A DNA stretch of 64,000 nucleotides. It comes from Clostridiaceae bacterium (GTDB lineage: Bacteria > Bacillota > Clostridia > Lachnospirales > Lachnospiraceae). Where the stretch lies: assembly GCA_018378255.1 (NCBI GenBank), contig JAGZXV010000002.1:45605-109604 (forward strand), given 5' to 3'. The number at the start of each line of letters is the position of its first letter. The first letter of the stretch is position 1. The notes beneath the pieces are model-generated. The model saw only the letters and a program-made list of their open reading frames with translations, did not search any database and had not been told where the DNA came from. The translations under genes were made by a program, and so were the position numbers. Of the stretch, positions 1 to 8,579 are shown piece by piece.

Positions 1-861
1 GGATGGATACTTTCCGGTAATATTAGGGTCCATACCATCACCACTGATATTTTTTCCCATTTCATCAACTACAAGAACATCAGCTTCGCTAATATAGAGA
101 CATCCCATCCTTCTTTTGGCCTCCAAAAGCAGCTCCGGCTCCTTTTCCGGTATTTCCTCTTTGGAAAGAGCAGTTAGAATACAAGTCTTTTCATAAGCAT
201 TTTCAATAATTCCCAAACCGCATACTATATTACAGTTTCTTAATATGGCATTCCCAAATTGGGGCAGGCGTTCTGCCATATGTTCAATTCCAGCCGAATG
301 GAATGCATCTGCTCCATGTTGTTTCCCCAGCCCTACTGTCATCATCTTCATAAGGCCGCTTTCATATTCTCCCCGGAAAGAGGTGTGTGCCTTAATTCTT
401 CCACATACCAAAATTCCATCTGCCTCGGCTGCATGGCGGTCAATAAAAACCTTTTCGCCATTTTCAGTATCTCCTATATAAACTGTTTCCATAGAAGAAA
501 TAACAGGGCACTCCAGATAATCTTCGGTAATGCCATAATCTTTTAAGACACCCTTCTGCCCCTCATCTGTTGCCCCGCCATGACTGCCCATGGCTGCAAC
601 AATAAATGGATTGGTCCCGCATTTCTTTAAATAGTCAACAATCGATTTTGTAATCAACTGTATATTGGATATCCCCCGGCTTCCACATGTTACAGCGATA
701 CTCATTCCCGGTTTGAATTTACATTTATGCCGTTCTAATTCCATCCATATTGTTTCCGGTATCTTTTCCGCCGGTATTTCTTCCCTGTCAAACCTTTGCC
801 TTACCCTGATCATATTGGGCAATTTCACATCGCCGCAAAGTTGAGAGACAACTCCCATCAT
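1..861 (-). CDS. LarA-like (DUF2088) protein, partial at window edge
   Basis: The reading frame is open for 287 codons from ATG at 861, with GGAGGTAG just upstream, to base 1, so the C-terminus lies outside the window. The product resembles the N-terminal domain of nickel-pincer lactate racemase LarA and its DUF2088 relatives. Visible motifs are CGSRGI, GSHGG (His in the position of a LarA catalytic His), KAHTSF and a Lys-containing GLMKMMTVGLGK segment where LarA attaches its pincer cofactor. The family isomerises or epimerises 2-hydroxy acids; the substrate here is unknown. It lies 8 bases after the URO-D-like gene and is probably co-transcribed with it. Cofactor-making genes (larB/C/E) are not in the window. 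Confidence 0.8.
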   Translation of the reverse strand, partial: MMGVVSQLCGDVKLPNMIRVRQRFDREEIPAEKIPETIWMELERHKCKFKPGMSIAVTCGSRGISNIQLITKSIVDYLKKCGTNPFIVAAMGSHGGATDEGQKGVLKDYGITEDYLECPVISSMETVYIGDTENGEKVFIDRHAAEADGILVCGRIKAHTSFRGEYESGLMKMMTVGLGKQHGADAFHSAGIEHMAERLPQFGNAILRNCNIVCGLGIIENAYEKTCILTALSKEEIPEKEPELLLEAKRRMGCLYISEADVLVVDEMGKNISGDGMDPNITGKYPS

Positions 862-869
862 TCTACCTC

Positions 870-2129
870 CTAACGATATTCTTTCAAAACATCAAAAACG
901 CGTCGAACATTATCTATTTCATAATCCCGCTGTAAATTATGTACAATAGAAAAAACAAAGCCTCCATCTTTATTTAGTATTTTTATATGCTCACGCATTT
1001 CCTTTTCCACATCATCAGGTTTTCCTTGAGCCATGGTTGTCTGTCCATCTACTCCAGCTCCCCAAAATGTTATTTTATCGCCGTATTGCTGCTTTAAAAA
1101 CTCTGGATTCATCCCTTTGGCTGATGTTTGAACCGGATTCAGGCAGTCGATTCCACAGTCAATCATGTCGTCTAATATATTAACCAATGATCCGCAGCTA
1201 TGATAAAGTGTTTTCCAATTGGTGTTCTCATGTACCCAGCCATTAATTCTTTTAAAATACGGTACATATAGATCCCGGAACATAGTCTTGGACATAATTT
1301 CACTACTTTGGGTTCCAAAATCTGTACCGCATAAAAATACTGCCTGGGCTTTATTACCAACTGCCTGATAGAGCAGCTTCAGATTACGTATACACAACTT
1401 TGTCCATTCTTCATATACATCTTCAATATATTCAGGAAATAAACTATGAGCCATTAAAAACTCGGCAAAGTCTCTGATTCCAGGTGTCACTTTGGCATAG
1501 CCTCCATTCAACATGGTCTGGGCTCCCAAATTACCATACTCTGCATTCAATACAATACCACAGTCCGTATTTTCATAATAATAATCGGCCTGTTTACGAT
1601 AAAATTCCAATGTCTCATCATCGATTGTCATAACTTCCAGCTGTTCTCTGTAATCTTCCAGCGCATTCAGATTCTCTTCATCATACTCATCCTGCCGGGT
1701 CAGATAATCAAAATAAAGCCCCCCTTCCAACGGCATACACCCACTTGGCCTTGCCGCAGCATCTCCCTTGGGATGCATATATAGATTATTATTTTTCTGG
1801 GTTATACAGGCATTCTCACCAATCAAAGCGGGGACACCATCAGGCGTTATCCATCTTTTCCATCGGTTGTTACGATAACCAAAAACCGTCATATCACTCC
1901 ATATACCAAGTACATCCAAACCAAACATCTGAGCATCTTTTTCATCAACCAGTCCTAACATCTGATATGTATCATAAATCTTTACCGGTTCGTCCCTCCC
2001 ATACAAACGCCTTAAATGATAAAGCAGTGATGCATTGATTCCAGTTGCTTTAGTTGCTCCCAGATCAAAAGCAATGTTACCACAATCTTTGTGGTTAAGC
2101 GCAGCCTCCAGTTTTTCTCTTCCCTTCAT
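870..2129 (-). CDS. Uroporphyrinogen decarboxylase (URO-D) family protein
   Basis: 419 aa, ATG at 2129 with an AGGGGAAG ribosome-binding site. It matches the URO-D superfamily, which includes haem decarboxylase HemE and the corrinoid methyltransferases MtaA and CmuA. The segment LYHSCGS (His310, Cys312) and the following Cys residues look like the zinc-binding site of the methyltransferase branch, so a demethylase or methyltransferase is more likely than HemE. No corrinoid protein gene is adjacent. First gene of a leftward operon with the LarA-like gene, divergent from the double GntR regulator. The exact substrate cannot be read from sequence. Confidence 0.8.
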   Translation of the reverse strand: MKGREKLEAALNHKDCGNIAFDLGATKATGINASLLYHLRRLYGRDEPVKIYDTYQMLGLVDEKDAQMFGLDVLGIWSDMTVFGYRNNRWKRWITPDGVPALIGENACITQKNNNLYMHPKGDAAARPSGCMPLEGGLYFDYLTRQDEYDEENLNALEDYREQLEVMTIDDETLEFYRKQADYYYENTDCGIVLNAEYGNLGAQTMLNGGYAKVTPGIRDFAEFLMAHSLFPEYIEDVYEEWTKLCIRNLKLLYQAVGNKAQAVFLCGTDFGTQSSEIMSKTMFRDLYVPYFKRINGWVHENTNWKTLYHSCGSLVNILDDMIDCGIDCLNPVQTSAKGMNPEFLKQQYGDKITFWGAGVDGQTTMAQGKPDDVEKEMREHIKILNKDGGFVFSIVHNLQRDYEIDNVRRVFDVLKEYR

Positions 2130-2153
2130 ATTCTTCCCCTTTCTTCCTCATTG

Positions 2154-2169
2154 TATATAACGTTGTATA
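2154..2169. promoter_or_regulatory. Candidate GntR operator O1
   Basis: TATATAACGTTGTATA is a 16-bp palindrome with 7 of 8 positions paired. It sits 5 bases downstream of the -10 of the leftward promoter, where a repressor could block transcription. It is part of a 22-bp element starting at 2149 that recurs 98 bp away at 2247. Confidence 0.5.
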
Positions 2170-2174
2170 TTATT

Positions 2175-2203
2175 AAAATAAGTCATATATGATGTTTTGT
2201 CAA
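2175..2203 (-). promoter_or_regulatory. Promoter for the URO-D/LarA-like operon
   Basis: On the minus strand TTGACA (2203-2198) is followed by 17 bases and TATTTT (2180-2175). The -35 is perfect and the -10 is weaker, as expected of a regulated promoter. Operators flank it. Confidence 0.5.
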
Positions 2204-2250
2204 TAGTATTGTTTATTTTTTATTTAAATCAGGTTTTTATTTACTTCATT

Positions 2251-2268
2251 GTATATATCGTTCTATAC
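2251..2268. promoter_or_regulatory. Candidate GntR operator O2
   Basis: GTATATATCGTTCTATAC is an 18-bp imperfect palindrome (7 of 9 pairs) resembling O1, and both are preceded by CATT. It lies upstream of both divergent -35 boxes. Two copies allow cooperative or looped binding, which fits a regulator with two DNA-binding domains. Confidence 0.45.
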
Positions 2269-2298
2269 TCTCTTACGCCTTTTTCTTCCTCACATTTC

Positions 2299-2327
2299 TT
2301 GACATAAACACATCCATCCAGTATATT
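2299..2327 (+). promoter_or_regulatory. Promoter of the double GntR gene
   Basis: TTGACA (2299-2304), a 17-base spacer and TATATT (2322-2327) form a near-consensus sigma-A promoter, 47 bases before the chosen start codon. Confidence 0.6.
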
Positions 2328-2374
2328 GTAAACAAGATTAAATATTGTAATCATCTAGGCAGGAGTTGCTCTTA

Positions 2375-3697
2375 ATGAATAAAAACAGCTTAAAATTACA
2401 AGCTTATCAAATTGTAAAAAGTAAAATATTGAACTGTGAATTTACACCTGGAACACTTCTGACAGAAAATATGCTCTGCGATATGCTGTCCCTTGGCCGC
2501 ACCCCTGTCAGAGATGCTATCAGCCGTTTAGAACAGGAACATTTTGTGCGTATTTTTCCTCCAAAAGGTATATTGGTAGAAGATATAACATTAGCAGAAT
2601 TAAGCTCGCTTTTTGAAGTGAGATTTATTTTTGAACCTTATATTATAGAAGAATACGGAAAAAATATTGGTAAACTGGAGTTTAATGTTTTTAATGGTTA
2701 CTTCCGTGATCGTTCAATCTTAGATGATCCATATAAATTTTGCAAAATCCTGTCATCATTCCATAATATTTTTTATGAAGATTCTGCAAACCCCTATTTT
2801 CTTCAGTTTTATGAACAATATCGTAATCAAGAACTGCGTTTGCTCTCATTAATTCAGCTTTCCTCAGAACAATTAGTAGAATTTCCGCTTTTTTATATGG
2901 AGCTAATAGAGTTTTGTGAAAATAACCAGTGGGAAAAAGCCTCTGACAGCCTGCGGAATATTCTGAATGTCTACAGGGATATCCTTTTCGAATCCGCCCT
3001 GGCCTGTCTGAAGCCAAGCAGACCGCCGGTAACGAAAAAAGCCCGCAATTATGAAAAAAACAACTTAAAACAGCAGGCTTACCAGATCATACGGCAAAAA
3101 ATCATCAATTGCGAATATCTCCCCGGCGCTTTGCTCAATGGAACTCTGCTGCAGGAAGCGGTTCCGGGCAGCCAGACGCCAGTCCGTGATGCCCTCAGCC
3201 GGCTGGAACAGGAAAAATTGGTGACCATTCTGCCAAAAAAAGGGGTTTTAGTGGCTCCGTTAACTGTGAGCGATTTAAAACCGGTTTATGAAACCCGTCT
3301 CCTTCTGGAACCCTACGTGGTTCTGCACTATGGCAACAAGCTTTCCGAAGATTTTTATATGGATATGTATAGGAATTTTTCAGCCGCATCCCCGTTACAA
3401 CCGGACGGCTCTCATTACACATTTGATGATGAGTTCCATTTAGGTTTCATCCAGGCCGCTGATAACCCCTATTTCAGCCAGGTTTATGAACAGATTCACG
3501 CCCAGACCCACAGGGCCAGGGTTTTATGCGGCAATACTGCGGAAAACAGAGTTACAGATTCCATGAAGGAACATCTGGAAATCATTCTGCCCTGCTTAAA
3601 AAAGGACTGGACGGCGGCGTCTGCCAGGATGGCGGACCATCTGACCCGTTCCCGGGGATCTGTACTGAAGAATCTTTCCCAAAGGATTTTTTTATAG
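2375..3697 (+). CDS. Tandem-duplicated GntR/FCD-type transcriptional regulator
   Basis: 440 aa from ATG 2375, 9 bases after AGGAG; a TTG at 2366 abuts the ribosome-binding site and is unlikely. The protein is two GntR units in series. The first starts near residue 5 (LKLQAYQIVKSKILNCEF, then RTPVRDAISRLEQE). The second starts near residue 229 (LKQQAYQIIRQKIINCEY, then QTPVRDALSRLEQE). Each winged helix is followed by an FCD-like helical effector region, the second poorly matched. Ordinary GntR/FCD proteins are about 220 aa with one unit and dimerise, so this is a head-to-tail duplication. It is divergent from the URO-D/LarA-like operon and probably controls it. Confidence 0.88.
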   Translation: MNKNSLKLQAYQIVKSKILNCEFTPGTLLTENMLCDMLSLGRTPVRDAISRLEQEHFVRIFPPKGILVEDITLAELSSLFEVRFIFEPYIIEEYGKNIGKLEFNVFNGYFRDRSILDDPYKFCKILSSFHNIFYEDSANPYFLQFYEQYRNQELRLLSLIQLSSEQLVEFPLFYMELIEFCENNQWEKASDSLRNILNVYRDILFESALACLKPSRPPVTKKARNYEKNNLKQQAYQIIRQKIINCEYLPGALLNGTLLQEAVPGSQTPVRDALSRLEQEKLVTILPKKGVLVAPLTVSDLKPVYETRLLLEPYVVLHYGNKLSEDFYMDMYRNFSAASPLQPDGSHYTFDDEFHLGFIQAADNPYFSQVYEQIHAQTHRARVLCGNTAENRVTDSMKEHLEIILPCLKKDWTAASARMADHLTRSRGSVLKNLSQRIFL

Positions 3698-3704
3698 ACG
3701 TCCA

Positions 3705-3762
3705 TTTTTAACATAAAAGGTGAAGGCATTTTCGAAAATGCCTTCACCTTTTATGTTAAAAA
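3705..3762. terminator. Bidirectional terminator, 29-bp perfect inverted repeat
   Basis: The two 29-base arms are perfectly complementary around a central CG (3733/3734). The core is GGTGAAGGCATTTTC, and the outer ends give T-runs on both strands. It lies between the convergent GntR and symporter genes. Related hairpins occur near 15252, 47790 and 61971. Confidence 0.85.
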
Positions 3763-3777
3763 ACAGGTTTTCAATTA

Positions 3778-5130
3778 TCAGCCGATTCCGCCATATATGA
3801 TTCCAAGCACAAACACAATCACAGCCAACGGCACGTACACGTACTTGGCCAGCGGCCCGAAAAATGCACCCAAAGGCTTTTTCCTGCCAGTCTCCAATTC
3901 TTTTTTGATCTCCCCGAATCCAAGTATATAGTAGATGGACACCGCTCCCAGCACAGCGCCAAAAGGCACAACAATTATGGTGATAAAGTCCATCCAGGAC
4001 CCCACTTTGGGCTCCGCTTCCAAGAACAGCCCCACGCCGAATGTGATGAGCCCGCACAGTCCAACCGCTGCTTTTCTGGAAAGCTTAAAACGGTTCTGCC
4101 AGGATTCGCAGACCGCCTCAAACATATTCACAAGGCTGGTGATTCCCGCAAATGCCACCGACACAAAAAAGAGCACTGAAAACAACTGCCCCATGGGCAT
4201 CTGCCTGAAAATGTTGGGCAGTGTGATGAACATCAGGGGCGGGCCTGCATTGGGTTTAATTCCGAACGCAAAAACCGCCGGCATGATTGCGAGCGCCGCC
4301 AGCATAGCCGCCAGCGTATCGAATAATGCCGTTTGAACAGATGATTTGGGGATATCCTCATCTTTTCCCAAGTAGGTCCCATATACGATCATACCGGAAC
4401 CGGTGATGGAAAGGGAGAAAAATGCCTGTCCCATAGCCATAACCCAGGTATCCACCTTTAAAAGATATTCCCATTTCGGCACAAACAGGAATTTGTAGCC
4501 TTCTGCCGCCCCCGGAAGAAATGCCACCCGGATTGCCAGAACAGCGAATAAGATAAAAAATGAAGGCATCAATACTTTATTGATCTTTTCAATCCCGCTG
4601 GCCACACCGAACATCAGAATTCCCATGGCAATGAGAATTACGATCAAATGCCACGGCACGCTGCCAAAAGCGCCTGTAGCCTGGGCGAAAAACTCGCCCG
4701 CCTCTGTTGTTAGGATGGAATTTGTCAGGGAACCAGCCAGGGAGCGGACCACCCAGCCCACTATAATGGCATAGCCGATGGCAATTCCCAAGGAACCCAT
4801 CAGCGGAATCCAACCCAGAAAGTAACCCAGCCTGCCTTTGCCTTTCGTATTCCAACAGTATTCATAGGAACCCAGGGTTCCTGTTTTAGCCCTCCTGCCG
4901 ATGGCAAATTCCGCCGAAAGCCCTACCAGGCCGAATATGGTGATAAATATCAGGTAAGGAACGAGAAATGCCGCCCCTCCGTACTGCCCTACCCGGTATG
5001 GAAACATCCATATATTTCCCATTCCTACCGCCGATCCCACGCAGGCCAGAATAAAACCGATACCAGTACTGAAGCCTCCGTTCTGGTGCCCGTGTCCTGC
5101 GGACACATCAGATTTTCTTTTTTCCCCCAT
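3778..5130 (-). CDS. Sodium-dependent transporter, NSS (SNF) family
   Basis: About 450 aa from ATG 5130, 8 bases after AAGGAGA; an earlier in-frame ATG at 5148 overlaps the ribosome-binding site. The product is a polytopic membrane protein with the N-terminal signature of bacterial neurotransmitter:sodium symporters of the LeuT fold (GSAVGMGNIWMFPYRVGQYG), which carries unwound-helix TM1 residues for Na+ and substrate. Members import amino acids or related amines with Na+. The substrate is not predictable. It appears monocistronic, ending at the shared bidirectional terminator. Confidence 0.88.
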   Translation of the reverse strand: MGEKRKSDVSAGHGHQNGGFSTGIGFILACVGSAVGMGNIWMFPYRVGQYGGAAFLVPYLIFITIFGLVGLSAEFAIGRRAKTGTLGSYEYCWNTKGKGRLGYFLGWIPLMGSLGIAIGYAIIVGWVVRSLAGSLTNSILTTEAGEFFAQATGAFGSVPWHLIVILIAMGILMFGVASGIEKINKVLMPSFFILFAVLAIRVAFLPGAAEGYKFLFVPKWEYLLKVDTWVMAMGQAFFSLSITGSGMIVYGTYLGKDEDIPKSSVQTALFDTLAAMLAALAIMPAVFAFGIKPNAGPPLMFITLPNIFRQMPMGQLFSVLFFVSVAFAGITSLVNMFEAVCESWQNRFKLSRKAAVGLCGLITFGVGLFLEAEPKVGSWMDFITIIVVPFGAVLGAVSIYYILGFGEIKKELETGRKKPLGAFFGPLAKYVYVPLAVIVFVLGIIYGGIG

Positions 5131-5148
5131 TGTTCTGTCTCCTTGCAT

Positions 5149-5296
5149 TTATGATATGCTATATAGACTATCAAAGAAATTGCTGATAGTCAAATAAAAA
5201 AGCCGGGGGCAATCAATTTGCACACCCTATGTAGCCGTTCAGACGGCCATCTTCTTGACCGAAAAAGCCGGTCAAGAAGCATCGCGGATATCCGTC
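5149..5296. other. Intergenic region with three hairpins
   Basis: Inverted repeats are visible at 5166-5191 (GACTATCA/TGATAGTC), 5233-5246 (GCCGT/ACGGC) and 5251-5279 (CTTCTTGACC/GGTCAAGAAG). The last follows the GH3 stop codon on the minus strand and could terminate that gene, but no T-run follows it. Confidence 0.35.
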
Positions 5297-6628
5297 CTAC
5301 TGCAGCCCCGCTTTCATCACGGCAATCCGCATCATGGAAAGATCGATCCTGTCTTCACTGATCCGCCCGTCCTTTACTGCGTTTAACAGCGTCTCATATG
5401 CTTCCTGAAAGTTTTCAGGCATCAAAAGAAGATCCGCACCGGCTTCCACGGCCATTACAGCGGCTTCTCCTGATGGATAGAGATTTTGTACAGCTCCCAT
5501 GTTCATCGCATCCGTTATCACCACTCCATCAAATCCCAGTTCTCCCCTGAGAACATCTGTTATAAGGACTTTCGACAGAGAGGCCGGCTTGTCCCCGTCC
5601 ACAGCTACGGCGGCGATGTGAGCCGCCATGATACAGGGAATCCCATTCTCAACCGCATCGGCAAATGGAACCAATTCCGATTCCCGCAGTTCTTCCAGAG
5701 TTCTGTCCGTATACGAAAACCCATCATGGGTATCGCCTTTGGTGGATCCGTGGCCCGGGAAATGTTTGTATACGGGAATGATGCCCTGATCCATCAGCCC
5801 CTTTGCCGTCTGACCGGCCATGGCGGACACCAAATGGGGATCTGAACCGAATGAACGCATGGCAACCACAGTGTTATCCGGATTAGTCAGCACATCGGCA
5901 TCCGGGGCAAAATCCATATTAAAGCCGTATTCCTTCAGATAACTGCCGATGACATTTCCCACCTCATAAGCTTTGCTTATGTCCCCCGAAGCGCCGATTG
6001 CCGACATGTCAGGGAATTTTTCTACCGGAAACTGAGGATTGCCGGCAATCCTTGCCACTGAGCCGCCTTCTTCATCAACCGCTATAAGAACCGGCAGTTT
6101 GGCTACTGCTTTCGCATATTCTTTTGTATCCGCGATCATTTCTGTAATCTGCTGCGGGTTTTGTATGTTGGTTTTAAAAAAGATGAGCCCACCCACAGGA
6201 TAATCCGACAGGGCACTGCGCACTGCCTCTCCCGCATCCACAGCCTGTTCAAAACCGGTCAGGGCTTCCGGAGTGATGATGAACATCTGGGCTATTTTTT
6301 CTTCCAGGGTCATGGAACTGATCAGAGCCTGAAGTGCGTCCGGGGTCTGAGGCGTATCTGCGGTTTCACCTTCTGTTTTGCCCGTACCGGCCCCAGGGGA
6401 ATCTGTTTTGGCTGCCGTGTTTGAACCTGGAGTTGTATTTTCTGCCTTAGAGCTGCTGCTTAACGCTTTGTTTTCAGGGACTTTTCCTGATTTTTTTATT
6501 TCCTTATACAATCGCACGCCCATGATCAGCAGAAGGCAGGCTGCCGCGGCAGTCAATATGATGAGAACGATGCGCGACAAGCCCTTCTCCTTTTCCGTCT
6601 GTTTTCTGGAATGATGTTTTCCGGCCAC
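5297..6628 (-). CDS. Membrane-anchored beta-N-acetylhexosaminidase, GH3 (NagZ-like)
   Basis: 443 aa. Residues about 18-40 form one hydrophobic segment (signal anchor), followed by a Ser/Thr/Gly/Pro-rich linker to about residue 100 and a GH3 catalytic domain. The NagZ hallmark KHFPGHGSTKGDTHDGF lies near residue 287 (His-Asp dyad loop), and the predicted nucleophile Asp is in VVITDAMNMGAV near residue 371. The family removes terminal GlcNAc from muropeptides or glycans. The anchor and linker place it outside the membrane, as in Gram-positive relatives. Probably monocistronic. Confidence 0.87.
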   Translation of the reverse strand: MAGKHHSRKQTEKEKGLSRIVLIILTAAAACLLLIMGVRLYKEIKKSGKVPENKALSSSSKAENTTPGSNTAAKTDSPGAGTGKTEGETADTPQTPDALQALISSMTLEEKIAQMFIITPEALTGFEQAVDAGEAVRSALSDYPVGGLIFFKTNIQNPQQITEMIADTKEYAKAVAKLPVLIAVDEEGGSVARIAGNPQFPVEKFPDMSAIGASGDISKAYEVGNVIGSYLKEYGFNMDFAPDADVLTNPDNTVVAMRSFGSDPHLVSAMAGQTAKGLMDQGIIPVYKHFPGHGSTKGDTHDGFSYTDRTLEELRESELVPFADAVENGIPCIMAAHIAAVAVDGDKPASLSKVLITDVLRGELGFDGVVITDAMNMGAVQNLYPSGEAAVMAVEAGADLLLMPENFQEAYETLLNAVKDGRISEDRIDLSMMRIAVMKAGLQ

Positions 6629-6643
6629 TTGCTGCTCCTTTCG

Positions 6644-7102
6644 TCAGGTATTTTTTACTGTGCTATAAATAGTATAACCATTTTTCCCGCTCTTCTTGGT
6701 ATGATACAGGGCGAGGTCGGCATTTTTATAAAGTGTTTCAAAATCCACTCCCATATCGGGATATACCGCGATGCCGATGCTGGCGGAAATGCTGCATTTT
6801 CCATTTTCTGTCATTACGCTGTCCCTTAACCCTGCAGACAACGCCTGAGCCTTCTTTTCAAGCCACTCCCGGTTTGGAATCTTTAAAAACACCGCAAACT
6901 CATCGCCGCCGATTCTTCCTACAATATCACCTTCCTGGAACTTATTTTTTAAGTTCCGGGCAAACGAAGCGATTACAAAATCACCGGCCGCATGGCCGAA
7001 ATTGTCGTTTACACTTTTAAAATTATCGATGTCCACGATAAAGAAGGCGTATTCACTGTTGTTTTCCGCTGATGAAATCGTCTTACAGATCATTTCCTGC
7101 AC
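6644..7102 (-). pseudogene. Truncated GGDEF (diguanylate cyclase) domain
   Basis: The frame encodes an almost complete GGDEF domain: DIDNFKSVNDNFGHAAGD, then RIGGDEFAVF near residue 65, then SIGIAVYP and a C-terminal NADLALYHTKKSGKNG. The sequence usually seen at the domain start (DPLTGLYNR) is reduced to SEKCNKAAV, with a stop 12 codons before the GTG at 7102, which has no ribosome-binding site. No sensor or membrane domain remains. The allosteric RxxD site reads QEGD. A 5'-truncated remnant is most likely, though the catalytic motif is intact and weak translation from GTG is possible. Confidence 0.65.
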
Positions 7103-7223
7103 AGCGGCCTTGTTGCATTTCTCACTATATTTATATTCTATCTTACACCAGACTGTTTATTTCTGCAAATGCTGTCTGACAGACCGTGATGGTTCAGTCC
7201 CCCGCCTTTCTTCACAATCCAAC

Positions 7224-7252
7224 TGGACAATTTTTCATTTTTATGCCATAAT
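7224..7252 (+). promoter_or_regulatory. Promoter of the LacI-type regulator
   Basis: TGGACA (7224-7229), a 17-base spacer and CATAAT (7247-7252), just upstream of the operator at 7265-7280. Confidence 0.5.
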
Positions 7253-7264
7253 TCATTAAGAGAT

Positions 7265-7280
7265 AACGTTTTAGTAAAAC
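7265..7280. promoter_or_regulatory. Autoregulatory operator of the LacI-type gene
   Basis: AACGTTTTAGTAAAAC is identical to 8621-8636 in the promoter of the downstream operon. Its 3' 13 bases are a perfect palindrome with a central G. It lies 12 bases after the -10, consistent with autorepression. Confidence 0.65.
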
Positions 7281-7316
7281 ATTTTGGTTGAGAAAAACAG
7301 GAGGATGTGTTCATAT

Positions 7317-8363
7317 ATGAAGAACGGAAAGCCAACGATCAAAGAGATTGCGGAAAAAACCGGAGTGTCTATCGGAACCGTACACCGCGCCATTTACGGT
7401 AAAGAAGGAGTGGGCGAGGAAACCAGGAAACGGATTCTGGCGGAAGTGGAAAAGATGAATTTTCAAATCGATGCCGCGGCTTCCAGCCTGAAGAGAAAAA
7501 CCATCAATATAGCGGTGGTGCTGCCCCAGCCCAAGGGAGAGGACCAGTATTATTTCCGGGGCATTTGGGAGGGCATTAAGGAAGCCGCCAAAGAATTTCA
7601 GAAATATAAGATAAACTTTATATATATTGAATCGGAATACAGAATGGATAAACTGTCCATGGAGCTTCAGAAACTTTATGACACCATGCTGGATGATATA
7701 AATGGGCTGATCACCTTGTCGGATACCAATGACAGCAATGAATGGATTGCCAGGTTTTACAAGCAGGGAGTGACCATTGTCCTGATTTCCAGCTATGGAA
7801 GGATAGAAAACTATTTTTGCAGCATTAAAGTGGACCATGTGAAGGCCGGCCGTCTGGCAGCGGAATTTTTATCCGCCGCCCTCCCCTCCGATCATGGGAA
7901 AATCCTGCTGTTAAGCGGAAATGCGGATCTGTTCAGCAACCAGAACTACGCGTCAGGTTTTTTAGAGGACATAAAACGCAGGGGAATCCAAAATGAGCTG
8001 ATCATTCTGGACGGATTCGGAAAAGAGGATGTGGAAGACAGGTGCCGTCTGCTTTTGGAGCGGGAAAATATCACCGCCATATTCTGCTGCAACGCCAGAA
8101 ATACGTACATCCTGTGTCAGCTGCTGGAGCAAAGACCAGCGAAACGGCCGCTGTTTATAGGGACTGATGTCTTCTATGAGTTAAAGCCTTATTTTGAAAA
8201 CGGTATTTTGACTGCCTCAATCTATCAGTCCAACCGGGAACAGGGGCGGATGGCTGTGGAAGTCCTGTACCGTTATCTGACTACGGGAAGCCGGAGCCGG
8301 AGCCAGGAATTTGTCCCCATCGGCCTGGTCATGAAAAGTAACTGCGAATACTATATCAATTGA
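7317..8363 (+). CDS. LacI-family transcriptional regulator
   Basis: About 348 aa from ATG 7317, 12 bases after AGGAGG; the ATG at 7305 touches the ribosome-binding site. The N-terminal helix-turn-helix is PTIKEIAEKTGVSIGTVHRA, followed by a hinge (AAASSLKRK) and a periplasmic-binding-protein-like effector domain from about residue 60 (INIAVVLPQPKGEDQYYFRG). The effector is likely a sugar or sugar-acid-like compound, unknown here. The shared 16-mer in its own promoter and before the next operon supports control of both. A strong terminator follows. Confidence 0.9.
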   Translation: MKNGKPTIKEIAEKTGVSIGTVHRAIYGKEGVGEETRKRILAEVEKMNFQIDAAASSLKRKTINIAVVLPQPKGEDQYYFRGIWEGIKEAAKEFQKYKINFIYIESEYRMDKLSMELQKLYDTMLDDINGLITLSDTNDSNEWIARFYKQGVTIVLISSYGRIENYFCSIKVDHVKAGRLAAEFLSAALPSDHGKILLLSGNADLFSNQNYASGFLEDIKRRGIQNELIILDGFGKEDVEDRCRLLLERENITAIFCCNARNTYILCQLLEQRPAKRPLFIGTDVFYELKPYFENGILTASIYQSNREQGRMAVEVLYRYLTTGSRSRSQEFVPIGLVMKSNCEYYIN

Positions 8364-8413
8364 GGCGGAGGAAGGCAGCTTCCAAATGCCCGGGAACGAG
8401 TTTGTACCATGCC

Positions 8414-8468
8414 GGGAATCAGCCCGGGAACATCCTGCAGGCGGGATGTTCCCGGGCTGATTCCCTTT
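8414..8468 (+). terminator. Rho-independent terminator after the LacI-type gene
   Basis: A stem of about 22 bp (8414-8435 with 8444-8465, including GGGAATCAGCCCGGGAACAT) is followed by TTTT. Confidence 0.85.
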
Positions 8469-8579
8469 TAAGCTTTAAATATTCCCATTTGCTCTTCTTC
8501 CATTTGGTAATAATACCCAAAATAGTACGCCGAATTTTGTAAATATAAACGAAATTGCTGGTTAAATGAAAAAAGTGCA

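Noticed and set aside
870..2129. Haem biosynthesis HemE
   Set aside because: The metal-site Cys/His pattern fits the corrinoid methyltransferase branch and no haem genes are nearby.
2154..2268. Terminal inverted repeats of a mobile element
   Set aside because: The two palindromes are each self-complementary and short, with promoters between them and no transposase.
6378..6614. Opposite-strand open frames inside the GH3 gene and many similar ones elsewhere
   Set aside because: They mirror real genes, lack ribosome-binding sites and recognisable domains.
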